Source of the DNA: JAPPLB01 sp965218555
GTDB lineage: Bacteria; Acidobacteriota; Terriglobia; Bryobacterales; UBA6623
DNA: 64,000 nt
Assembly (NCBI GenBank): GCA_965218555.1
Contig: OZ244625.1
Coordinates: 3,782,001-3,846,000 of the forward strand
Direction: 5' to 3'
Part shown: piece by piece, positions 43,471-52,772 of the stretch
How the letters are laid out: every line of letters begins with the position of its first letter
Position numbering within the stretch: position 1 is the first letter of the stretch
Notes under the pieces: model-generated
Seen by the model: the letters and a program-made list of their open reading frames with translations, nothing else
Told to the model about the DNA's origin: nothing
Database searches by the model: none
Position numbers and translations under genes: made by a program

Positions 43471-44823
43471 ATGTACTCTGTGGAGCTGTACGCACGCGTT
43501 CGCCGAGCGGTCTTTGTCGAAGGGGTCAGCGAGAGAGAAGCGGCGCAGCGCTTCGGGCTGGCGCGCGAGACCGTGTGCAAGATGCTGCGCTACGCCGCGC
43601 CGCCGGGCTATCGGCGGCAGAAGCCGATTCGACGCCCGAAGCTCGACGCCTACGCGCCGATCATCGACCAGATCCTGGAGGCGGACCTAGCGCTGCCGAA
43701 GAAGCAACGGCACACGGCGAAACGTATCTTCGAACGACTCCGAGACGAGCACGACTTCGCGGGCGGCTACACCATCATCAAAGACTACGTGCGGCTGAAG
43801 CGGACCTCGCAGCGCGAGATGTTCGTGCCGCTGACGCATCCGCCGGGGCACGTCGAGGCGTTTCGCTACTGGGGTGGCGTGCCGCGACGGATTCTCTACG
43901 ACAACACAACGCTGGCGGTGGCGCGGATCCTAGGCGACGGGACGCGGCAGAAGACGCAGGCGTTCTCGGAGCTGCAGTCGCACTACTTGTTCGCAGAGCG
44001 TTTTGGGAGGCCGGGCAAGGGAAACGACAAGGGGAAGGTCGAGAACCTTGTGAAGGTCGCCCGACGGAGCTTCTTCGTACCGCGGCCCCGGTTCCCCAGT
44101 TGGGCAGCGTTGAACGTATGGCTGGAAGAGCAGTGCCGCAAGAGGCGAGAGCGCCGGCAACGCGGGCATCGAGAGAAGATCGGAGAGCGCTTCGAGCGTG
44201 ATCGACAAGCGCTGTTAGCGCTGCCGGCAGCGGCGTATGAGGCCTGCGAGACACGTCCTGGGAGAGTGACGTCGTTGTCGCTGGTGCGCTACCACACCAA
44301 CGACTACTCGGTGCCGACCAAGTACGGACACCGCCAAGTGCTCATCAAGGGCTATGTGGACAAAGTCGTCATCTGCGCCGGCAGCGAGGAGATCGCACGG
44401 CATCGGCGCAGCTATGGGCGTGAGGGGCTGATCTTTCACCCGCTGCACTATCTGGCCCTACTGGAGCGCAAGACCGGAGCACTCGAGCAAGCAGCGCCGC
44501 TGGAAGGCTGGCAGTTGCCCGAGGAGTTTGCTGGACTGCGCCGGCTGCTCGAAGCGCGGCTTGGCAAGGCCGGAGTTCGAGAGTATGTCCAGGTACTGCG
44601 TCTGCTCGAGGACGTTCCGCTCGAAGAAGTCCGTGCTGCCGTAGGGGACGCCTTACGGCTCGGCGCGATCTCTTTCGATGCCGTCAAGCATCTCGTGCTG
44701 TGTCGCATCGAACAGCGCCCACCCCGGCTGGAACTTGAGAATTATCCCCATCTGCCCACGGCGCGGGTGGCGAGGACCGCAGCGGCGGACTATCTGGCGC
44801 TGGTGGACGCGGGAGCCGAGTGA
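43471..44823 (+). pseudogene. istA: IS21 transposase IstA (copy 4) lacking part of the catalytic core
   Basis: The frame is open (450 residues) but 49 residues are missing: the text runs from PLTHPPGH straight to VEAFRYWGGVPRR, where full copies contain QADFGEAQVEIGG and the following strands. The first catalytic Asp is therefore lost, and the protein cannot be an active DDE transposase. The deletion endpoints are 8-bp direct repeats, so replication slippage is the likely cause. It shares Cys in ETVCKM with copy 3 and has private changes (AYAPIIDQILEADL, KAGVREY). Confidence 0.92.
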
Positions 44824-45587
44824 CGGCCAAGCCGAAAGTGCTGCTGGAAGCGCAGCTGAAGGCGCTGCGGCTGCCGACCTTCCTGCGCGAGTACGACAAA
44901 GTGGCGCGGCAATGCGCGGCCGAAGGTCTGGACTGTCCGCGCTATCTGCTGCGACTCAGTGAGCTGGAGCTGCTCGATCGCGAACAGCGCGCCACCGAGC
45001 GCCGCATCAAGACCGCCAAGTTCCCGGTGCTCAAGAGCCTGGAGACCTTCGAGTTCCGCTCGATTCCGTCGCTGAACAAGAGCTTGGTCCTGGAGCTGGC
45101 GCGCTCGGAGTATCTGGATCGCAGAGAGAACGTGCTGGCGCTGGGCAACTCCGGTACGGGCAAGACGCACCTTGCCCTGGCGTTGGGGCTGGCCGCTTGT
45201 CAGAAAGGCTATCGGGTCCGCTTTGCCACCGCCGCGGCGCTGGTCCACGAGTTGCTCGAGGCGCGTGACGACAAACGTCTCCTGCGCTTGCAAAAACAGC
45301 TGGCCAAGCAAGACCTGCTGATCGTCGACGAGCTGGGCTACGTCCCCTTGTCGAAGACGGGCTCGGAGTTACTGTTCGAGATCTTCAGCCAGCGCTACGA
45401 GCGGGCCTCGACGCTGGTCACCTCGAACCTGCCCTTCAACGAGTGGACGGAGGTCTTCGGCTCCGAGCGGCTGACCGGCGCTTTGCTGGATCGTCTCACC
45501 CACCACGTCCATATCTTGGAGATGAACGCCGAGAGCTACCGTCTCCAGCACAGTAAGCGTTCCCGGAAGCGTTCTTCCTCCCCCTGA
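44820..45587 (+). CDS. istB: IS21 helper ATPase IstB (copy 4)
   Basis: Full-length IstB with intact Walker A and B. Visible private changes are EVFGSER for EIFGSER and RLQHSKR for RLQQSKR. These accumulate beside an inactive istA, as expected for a copy no longer selected. Confidence 0.93.
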   Translation: MTAKPKVLLEAQLKALRLPTFLREYDKVARQCAAEGLDCPRYLLRLSELELLDREQRATERRIKTAKFPVLKSLETFEFRSIPSLNKSLVLELARSEYLDRRENVLALGNSGTGKTHLALALGLAACQKGYRVRFATAAALVHELLEARDDKRLLRLQKQLAKQDLLIVDELGYVPLSKTGSELLFEIFSQRYERASTLVTSNLPFNEWTEVFGSERLTGALLDRLTHHVHILEMNAESYRLQHSKRSRKRSSSP

Positions 45588-47713
45588 TCCCCCCGCCCAG
45601 CCGCCGGCTGTTTCGAGGGGCTTCCACTACGTCCGGGGCCGCCTTAACAGGCGTCCCCCGACTTCGCTCCAGCCCCCAAAACAGCCGCTTTCAGAAACGA
45701 GTCCTATCCCCGAGATGGTCTACTTTTACTCCGCCCCAGTGGCCTAATTTTGCTCCGCCCTTGACACCCATGTGGGCTCACGGCTATGTCGGCCATTTCG
45801 TCTGTGTGGACGGTTTTGGGCCCGCTTCCACACACGAGACAAAGGCCGGGCTGTCGGGGCATGGCGAGGCGCACACGCTCCCATGGACCACGGAGTCCTC
45901 GATCAAGCGAGGAGGCATCGCCGAGTTGGTGCAGTCAGTCCATCTGCCCCGCGTGCACGAAGTGCTCAGGCGTCGCTTGACGATCGCTGACGGCGAGCAC
46001 GTGGTCTATGTCCACAGCACACTTGAGAACCTTTTGAGTTTCGATCGGCCGGTCCGCTGGACCGAGCACGCAACGATCGGCTCTCCATTCTTGGAGCCCG
46101 GCGTTACAGTCGTGGATCTGTCTGGGAATCGGGCGCTGACTCGACCTGACCAAAAGTCCATCGATAACCTGACCCACCGGCTGCCTCCGGGGAAGCCGTT
46201 CGCCTGGCCAATCGCGCCCGGAATCGACCGCGCGACCGTGGATATGCGAGTTACACCCTCGCTGCCTAACTCTATCGACCATACTGGTCACCTCTTCGAC
46301 CGCAACCAGGCGCTAGCGTTTGCCACGGCCCTAAACCCCCGGAAGCGGCTGCTGCTCGGTTATGTCTTCAAGCCCGACCAGTCTCCCTGGCTGCAGAACT
46401 GGGAATATTATCCACCCCGCGGAGTGCTGGCTCGGGGTCTGGAGTTCGGAACTCAGCCGTTCGGCCTGCCGCGACGTGAGGTAATCACGCAGAACAAGCT
46501 CTTCGACACCCTTCTGTATCGCTGGTTACCGGGGAGTTCCACGATTGAGACGAGTTTTCTGCTGTTCTGGACAAGAACGCCGGCCGGCTTCCTGGGAGTC
46601 GATGAAATCCAGCTCGTGGGCGGCATACTGCACATACGAGATGGCCGGTCCGGCCAGACACTCAGCCTCAAAGCGTCACAAACTTTATAGGGTTCACGAC
46701 GGGTGCATTTTCTTCACCCTTTGGACCCTAGCTGAGCCAAAGTGTGCAATCCGATGAACGATTGGGAAGAAAGCCTTGACGGAGCGCAGCCTTCCGGGCC
46801 AACATCTGGGACCGACGGTCTCGTTAACGGTCAGGTTAGCTGGACATGAGTGTTGTTGGCTGCTGGAGGCGGCTCAGCGGATCTAAATTAGCAGGAAGAA
46901 AATGATGAAGCGGTTGAATTCCAGACGCGTGCGTGAGGGCTGCCTCGCTTCTGCCCTACTTGTTCTTGTCACTGTCGCCGCGGCTCAGAGGATTAAGGAA
47001 TTCGAGGAGGAACCGCCGCGCCAGTGGATGCCGCCGCTGATGGGTGACCCAACCAAGCTGTCGCCGGATCGTTATGTCAACGACGAATATCCATCGGTCG
47101 CTTTCGACAGGCAAGGACGTCTCTGGGTGGCCTGGTCTTCATGCCGACCCGGGACGGAAGATTGGCCCGGGGACGATCCCAGTGTCAAAGAATGGGAGTG
47201 GCCGGATAATGGGCAGGATTCCATCGTGGTTCGCTCGTTCGACGGCAAAGGCTGGTCAGACGAGCAGATCGTTAGTACGGTCGCCGGGGTTAACCATAAA
47301 CCCACCGTCGTGGCGGATTCGGAGGGCATCCGAGTTCTGTGGACCGCCCGGCGTAGGGGTTGCTGGGCGGCCTACGAGCGGCGGTGGAACGGGGGCGGTT
47401 GGTCACAGGAAACTCGGCTGCCTGAAAGCGGCGATACCCTGGAGATCCGCGCCCGACAACTCGGGAACGGAAATGTGCTCGCGGTACTGCGAAAACTCGT
47501 ACCCCCGAGGATCGAGTTGCACACCAGCCTATTCAGCGCCGGAGGCTGGGAACCCGGCGGCCGACTTGATGAAGGTCAGGGGAGGTGCTTTCGTCCACAC
47601 CTGCTTGCGCTTCCGGGCGGCCAGTGGTTGGTGGCTTGGGACGAAGAACGCGGCGGCAACTACGACATCTATGCGCGTCACACGGGAGGAGAGGTGGAAC
47701 AGCTTAGGAACTG

Positions 47714-48993
47714 TTAGGAAATAACATTTCCATTTCAGATTGTTTTCGGCTATCCTAGAGGGGATGGATGCTGGAGCCGCAGTCAGGACCCGATTCGCCA
47801 TGTTGAAGAAGGTCCTGGACGAACGCTCCCGGCGTCAGCTGGTGGCCGCCGAGAGTAAGGCCTGGGGACAGAGAGGCGTATCAGCAGTCTCGCGAGCGAC
47901 GGGCGTTTCCCGCCAAGTCATTCGCCAGGGGTTGGCCGAGTTGCAACAACCCGTGGTGCATCCACCGGGACGAATTCGCCGACCGGGCGGAGGACGCAAG
48001 AAGGCCGTCGAAAAAGATCCGACGCTGGCAGCTGAGCTGGAGAAGTTGGTGGAGCCGACAACGCGAGGCGATCCCGAGTCGCCTTTGCGTTGGACCTGCA
48101 AGAGCGTGCGCAAACTGGCCGCAGAGCTGCAGCGGAGGGGGCATAAGATCAGCTACCCGGTGGTGGCGCAACTGCTTCATGAGATGGACTACAGCTTGCA
48201 GGGCAACCGCAAGACCAAAGAAGGCACCAGTCATCCGGATCGCAACGCGCAGTTCGAGCATATTCAGGAGCGGGTGCAACATTACATCCGCGAGAAGCAG
48301 CCGGTGATCTCGGTGGACACGAAGAAAAAGGAATTGGTGGGAGATTTCAAGAACGGCGGGCGGGAATGGCGCCCGCAAGGGGATCCCCAGCGCGTCCGTG
48401 TGCACGATTTCCGGATTGAGGAACTGGGCCGTGCGACCCACTACGGAATCTACGACTTGGCGCAGAACAGCGGATGGGTGAGCGTCGGGGTCGCTCACGA
48501 CACGGCCTCGTTCGCCGTGGAGACGATTCGCCGCTGGTGGTATGCGGTGGGCCAGCCGAAGTATCCGCGGGCCAGTCGGCTGCTGATCACCGCGGACTCG
48601 GGCGGCAGCAATGGATCGCGGCTGCGGCTGTGGAAGTTCGAGTTGCAGGGGTTGGCGGATGAGATCGGGCTGCGCATAGCGGTCTGCCACTTTCCTCCGG
48701 GTACCAGTAAATGGAATAAGATCGAACACCGACTCTTTTCCTTCATCAGTCAGAACTGGCGCGGTCAACCCCTGACGAGCCTGGGAGTCATTGTGAGTTT
48801 GATCGCCGGCACGACGACGACCAAGGGCCAAAAAGTGCACGCCGAGCTCGATACCCGGCCCTATCCAGCCGGTGTCAAAGTCTCGGACAAGCAGATGGCG
48901 CAACTGCATCTGCGCAGGGATGAGTTTCATGGCGAGTGGAACTACGAGATTCTCCCCAGAAAAACCGGTCAACATGGCAATGTTATTTCTTAA
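47714..48993 (+). mobile_element. ISAzo13-family element
   Basis: A 1,280-bp element with inverted ends TTAGGAAATAACATTTCCAT and, from the right, TTAAGAAATAACATTGCCAT. It interrupts the DUF3604-like gene in the same orientation. I could not settle a target duplication, because the TTA at each border may belong to either side. The transposase stop lies within the right repeat. Confidence 0.85.
47764..48993 (+). CDS. ISAzo13-family transposase
   Basis: A 409-residue transposase, apparently intact. The N-terminal helical domain has an HTH (GVSAVSRATGVSRQVIRQGL). The core contains EKQPVISVDTKKKELVGDFK (first Asp), ASRLLITADSGGSNGSRLRL (second Asp) and PPGTSKWNKIEHRLFSFISQ (Glu). These are hallmarks of the ISAzo13/Rhodopirellula-type DDE transposases. 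ATG 47764 lies behind AGAGGGG. Confidence 0.92.
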   Translation: MDAGAAVRTRFAMLKKVLDERSRRQLVAAESKAWGQRGVSAVSRATGVSRQVIRQGLAELQQPVVHPPGRIRRPGGGRKKAVEKDPTLAAELEKLVEPTTRGDPESPLRWTCKSVRKLAAELQRRGHKISYPVVAQLLHEMDYSLQGNRKTKEGTSHPDRNAQFEHIQERVQHYIREKQPVISVDTKKKELVGDFKNGGREWRPQGDPQRVRVHDFRIEELGRATHYGIYDLAQNSGWVSVGVAHDTASFAVETIRRWWYAVGQPKYPRASRLLITADSGGSNGSRLRLWKFELQGLADEIGLRIAVCHFPPGTSKWNKIEHRLFSFISQNWRGQPLTSLGVIVSLIAGTTTTKGQKVHAELDTRPYPAGVKVSDKQMAQLHLRRDEFHGEWNYEILPRKTGQHGNVIS

Positions 48994-49322
48994 CGAATCC
49001 TTACCACTTCCCGACTGTGGGACACCGCTCCGTCCCTGGCTCGCCTCAACGATGGGCGAACCTGGATCGTGTGGGAGCGTCGAGAACCCGTCGGGGGACG
49101 CTTCACTTACCGCGGTCGTAGCATCTTCGGCAAGGTTCTCGAGGGCGGACAGTGGAAGTGGGCGCCTTCACCATTTCCGAAGTCCGATCCTGGTCGCCTC
49201 ACTCGGCACTCGCGTTTCTGGGCGGCACATGGGGTCTCCGAGGAAAGGTACCCGCACCTGCTATCTCGTGCTAACGGCGATTTGAACGCAGCCGCTTCGC
49301 GGCAGACGCTTCGCGTGGTAGG

Positions 49323-49463
49323 ATTTGGCAGGGCAACTGCTGATGCGGTCGATCAAACTTGGAGCAGCTACCGTCCCCCTCTCCATCTTCGCGGGGCGAC
49401 GACACCGCACCGCACCGAACGAGTTGGGATACAAACCCCATAAGTGCAATTGCCCTGCCAAAT
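49323..49463. repeat. MITE-like inverted-repeat element
   Basis: A 141-bp segment bounded by an 18-base inverted repeat with one mismatch (ATTTGGCAGGGCAACTGC on the left; GCAATTGCCCTGCCAAAT on the right). Both sides have AGG (TAGG with a one-base ambiguity), a possible 3-4-bp target duplication. No transposase is encoded. A second, shorter perfect inverted repeat, GTTGTATCGCA...TGCGATACAAC, lies next to it at 49484-49550. Both sit in the wreck of the DUF3604-like gene. Confidence 0.65.
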
Positions 49464-51119
49464 AGGGCCGCTGCCTTCAAATCGTTGTATCGCAAGCGCT
49501 TACTTCAGCGTGGGGTCGACCCTCTCTGCTCCCGGCGCCTGCGATACAACACTCTGATCTGTGGCTCCTTTGGCTCGGCGGAGGACGAATGTCCAGCGTT
49601 TCGTTCAGTGGTCGCGTGTGGAGCCGAGGTCGCTGGTCTGAACCCCGGCTGGTCTTCCATGATCCGACGCCGTATAGCGCCTTCCAGTTACCGTCTGTCC
49701 GTAAGGGGGTCGAGTACCGCGGCACCTTGCAAGGTCCGTATCAGGTCCCGCTCGCCAATCAAATGGTTCTGGCCCTGGATGACTCGAGGGGAGAACTATG
49801 GATGGCGTATGAGGTGCCGAAAAGACGGCACATGACGGACCGCTTCTGGAACTGGAGGTTCCTCCAGCGGCCTTCCGGGTACGGCGCCGACATCTACTGC
49901 CACCGAGTGGACTTGGACGAGCGGGAAGTCCGCTTTCCGCGGGTTGTCGAAGATCTGGGCGTGGTCGCGGCACTGAAGGCCCGGTCCTACCGCGACGATC
50001 CGTCTCAGACACTGACGATTCATGGCAAACAGCACAGACTTGTCTGGGGCGACATGCACGGTCACACCGAAAACGACGGCATAGGCAGTTTCGATATGTA
50101 TTACGCCCACGGACTTTTCGTCACCGGCATGGATTTCGTGGCTTCCGCCAACCACGATTTCACACCCGACTTCCTGAGCCAGTCCGAGTGGGCCCAGATC
50201 CAAGCCTTGGCCGGCGTGTACAACCGAATCAAGGATCGTGTCGCCTTCAGCGGATGGGAGTGGACGACACATGGCGCAAGACGAGCGCGGTGGGCACCGA
50301 GCCATGTACTTCCTCGACGATGACGGCCCGTTGTATCGCTCCACCACGGTTGGCTCCAACACCGTCTGGAAGCTTTACAGCCTGCTGCGGGGCCAGGATG
50401 TGATCCTGCAGCCCCACCACAACAACTGGACTGGCTACGATCCCGACCTCCAGCCGATTTTCGAGATCACTTCCACTTGGCGCCAACAGCGAGAAGAGAC
50501 TGCGGAATTCAAGAAACAAGGCCCCGTCTCAGCCGTGTGGGAAGCGCTCGAACGCGGTTACCGCATCGGGTTTGTCGGTTCCGGTGACTCTCACCGGCTG
50601 GGCACCGGGGAGGATTTTGGCATTACCGGGGCCTACGTTCAAAGCTTCAGTCGGAGCGGTGTATTCGAGGCAATTCGCAATAAGCGTGTTTTCGCAAGTA
50701 CGGGTGCTCGGATGCTGATTGACTTCCAGGTGAACGGCGCGTTCATGGGCGAGCAAACCAAAGCGGCTGGCCCGGTCAGGATGGAAGTGGCGGTCGCTGG
50801 CGACGCTCGCCTTGAAAGACTCGAAATCATCAAGGACCACCGTGTGATTCACGCCACAGCAGCAGACAAACTCATCAAGCAGTTCAGTTTTGTTGACCGG
50901 AGTGGCCCGCGGCCGGACGGGAGGCCTACTACTACTACCTTCGCGTGACGCAGGAGGACCAGATGTCGGCATGGACCAGTCCGGTGTGGCTGGACTGGGC
51001 GTAGACGCAACTGTCTTGGGCTCACATCGGGGAAAGAGGGCTACCCAACGGAGCGAAATGCACGGTTCGCGAATGTCTGAAGGAGTCGCGGTACGACCTC
51101 TCCGTACCTGCATCGAGGT

Positions 51120-51258
51120 AGCCGGCAAACGTTCTTCCTCGCGGTTGGGCATCCACAATCTGATGAGCTACGCCCTGCTGCTTTGCGGTCTGGCCGGGTT
51201 GTTACTCGTCTTCTCGATCGAGGTCTACTTCCGGTAGGACTATGCCAAGGTGCACTGA
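51120..51258 (+). pseudogene. 3' relic of a duplicated MFS transporter gene
   Basis: The frame reads GIHNLMSYALLLCGLAGLLL, VFSIEVYFR, then TAG at 51235 and DYAKVH with a TGA at 51258. The intact transporter downstream ends GINNLMTYSSIGCVVAGLIL, ILTIKVRFERDYDRVH. The match in order and length shows that a second copy of the same gene once stood here and only its last helix survives. Confidence 0.8.
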
Positions 51259-51347
51259 AAGAGTCCAGTATTTCATTTGCCACATCTGGTTCGCAGAAGT
51301 GCCTACCTGAGATTTGAGAGCCCGATTCTTGGGAGAGCGCGACCACG

Positions 51348-52592
51348 ATGCGCCAGGTTCAGCAGAGAGTACGCATGGCCACTACCCACCCTTGGCTGCT
51401 GGTGGGTTTCATGTGGATCGCTTTGCTCCTCAACTACAGTGACCGACAGGTAGTTTTCTCCATCTTCCCAATTCTAAAGGCCGACCTGGGTTTTACCGAT
51501 ACTCAGCTTGGCTTGACCGCGTCCATGTTTCTTTGGGTGTATGCACTTTGCTCGCCGATTGCCGGACAGGCAGCGGATTGGTTTTCGAAGAGAGCTCTGG
51601 TGGTGCTCAGCCTCATCTTGTGGAGTGTCGTTACTTCGGCGACTGGATTTTCGTCAGCACCGTTGATGTTGCTGGGCTGTCGAGCCATGATCGGCGTTAC
51701 GGAATCGCTTTTCTTTCCCGCCGCGGTAGCTCTGATAGCCAATGCACATGGTCCCAAGACTCGCTCACGGGCTATTTCTGTGTTCGATACGGCTCAGCTT
51801 GCCGGTGTGGTACTGGGAGGCTGGTACGGGGGATACATGGCTCAGCACTTTCATTGGCGGGTCGCCTTTTATTCATTGGGCCTTGCCGGAGTTCTTTACG
51901 CCGCACCCTACTTCGGTTTCTTGAGGACTGTTAGCGAGGAAGCACAGGTCGAGACGAAGGAATCAGGTAGCCGGCTAGCCGTCTTGGCGCTTATCAAGGT
52001 ACCAACCTATCGACTACTCGTAGTCACTGCTTCAGCACTGATCTTTGTGCTGTGGTTGCAGTACACTTGGCTACCCACGTTCCTTTACGACAAATTTGCT
52101 CTCAGCCTGGCTGACGCAGGGTTCACAGCAACCGCCTACCTGCAATCGGGGACCACGCTGGGACTGCTGTCGGGAGGGGTGATTGCTGATTTACTCTACC
52201 GACGAACACCCGCGGCTCGGTTTTGGCTGGTGTCTGCTGGCCTGCTATCCGCCGCCCCGTGCCTCCATTTTGTCGGCAATAGTGACTCGCTTTTGCTCAC
52301 CAAAATGGCAGCCCACGGGCTAGGCTTGTCGGCCGGCCTGTTTATTGCTAATGTAGCTGCGGCGTCGTTTGACGTCGTTCCGGCTGACACGCGGGCCTCC
52401 GCTGTCGGTTTCCTGAACCTGATCGGAGCCTTGATCTCCGGGTTCGGCGCCCTCTTGGGTGGGTTATGGAAACAGAGCGTGGGTATAAACAACCTGATGA
52501 CCTACAGTTCGATAGGTTGCGTCGTGGCGGGACTGATATTAATTCTGACTATCAAGGTGCGCTTTGAGCGTGATTACGACAGGGTGCACTAG
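51348..52592 (+). CDS. MFS transporter (anion/carboxylate-type)
   Basis: A 414-residue permease with twelve predicted helices. TM1 is LLVGFMWIALLLNYSDRQVV; NYSDRQ is typical of the anion:cation/ACS and hexuronate branches of MFS. The loop 2-3 motif is seen at AGQAADWFSKRALVVLSLIL. Loop regions are FLRTVSEEAQVETKESGSRL (central) and the second-half DLLYRRTPAARFWLVSAG. The family imports organic acids or sugar acids with H+ or Na+. It precedes an M24 peptidase and a sulfatase on the same strand, suggesting uptake of a carboxylated substrate; this is inference. ATG 51348, or ATG 51375 (MATTHPWLL). Confidence 0.88.
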   Translation: MRQVQQRVRMATTHPWLLVGFMWIALLLNYSDRQVVFSIFPILKADLGFTDTQLGLTASMFLWVYALCSPIAGQAADWFSKRALVVLSLILWSVVTSATGFSSAPLMLLGCRAMIGVTESLFFPAAVALIANAHGPKTRSRAISVFDTAQLAGVVLGGWYGGYMAQHFHWRVAFYSLGLAGVLYAAPYFGFLRTVSEEAQVETKESGSRLAVLALIKVPTYRLLVVTASALIFVLWLQYTWLPTFLYDKFALSLADAGFTATAYLQSGTTLGLLSGGVIADLLYRRTPAARFWLVSAGLLSAAPCLHFVGNSDSLLLTKMAAHGLGLSAGLFIANVAAASFDVVPADTRASAVGFLNLIGALISGFGALLGGLWKQSVGINNLMTYSSIGCVVAGLILILTIKVRFERDYDRVH

Positions 52593-52772
52593 AGAGCTAG
52601 CGGCGTCGGGCCTGCTGATGACAAGCACATCTGTCACACTACTATTGATGCTCGCGCAATACTGTGTAGGGGCACAAGCTGCTGCGACCGTTTCAGCGAG
52701 GCATTCGCTGTGTTCGACAACAACACTATATTCTGCGGGTATCAATAACTTAAGATACGAAGGAGTACGAAG

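Larger units (their letters stand above)
43345..45766 (+). mobile_element. IS21-family element, copy 4 (internally deleted)
   Basis: A 2,422-bp copy, 147 bp shorter than the others, flanked by an 8-bp duplication CCCATGTG at 43337-43344 and 45767-45774. The missing segment lies within istA between two GGGGCACG sequences. It also carries several private base changes in istA and istB. Confidence 0.95.
43052..46690 (+). pseudogene. Secreted mutarotase-like protein (paralogue 2) split by IS21 copy 4
   Basis: Coding pieces are 43052-43344 and 45767-46690. The start ATG follows AGGAG and opens a Sec signal (LLRATLLLIAVVLGFKSW). Removing the element and one CCCATGTG gives RRPMWAHGYVGHFVCVDGFG in frame. 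The result is about 403 residues and aligns along its length with the intact protein at 10047-11216: ADFLQEQDFQGRPALVLSND, GHGEAHTLPWTTESS, WTEHATIGSPFLEPGVTVVD and LLLGYVFKPDQSPWLQNWEY are shared. The rest of the gene is undamaged, so the insertion is recent. Confidence 0.9.
46902..51004 (+). pseudogene. Secreted BNR-like / DUF3604 (PHP-type) protein, broken by ISAzo13, a MITE-like repeat and frameshifts
   Basis: The N-terminal piece (46902-47713) starts with AGGAAG-ATG and a signal (LASALLVLVTVAAAQR), then WMPPLMGDPTKLSPDRYVND and repeated YPSVAFDRQGRLWVAWSS / HLLALPGGQWLVAWDEERGG motifs resembling sialidase-type beta-propeller repeats. After the IS it resumes LARLNDGRTWIVWERREPVG. From 49590 comes a PHP/DUF3604-like part: RLVWGDMHGHTENDGIGSFD with metal-binding His residues and DFVASANHDF. 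Frame is lost near 50270, resumes DERGGHRAMYFLDDDG, with IGFVGSGDSHRLGTG, and is lost again near 50915 before YYYYLRVTQEDQMSAW and WLDWA-stop at 51004. It was once a single protein of roughly 850 residues. Confidence 0.8.
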
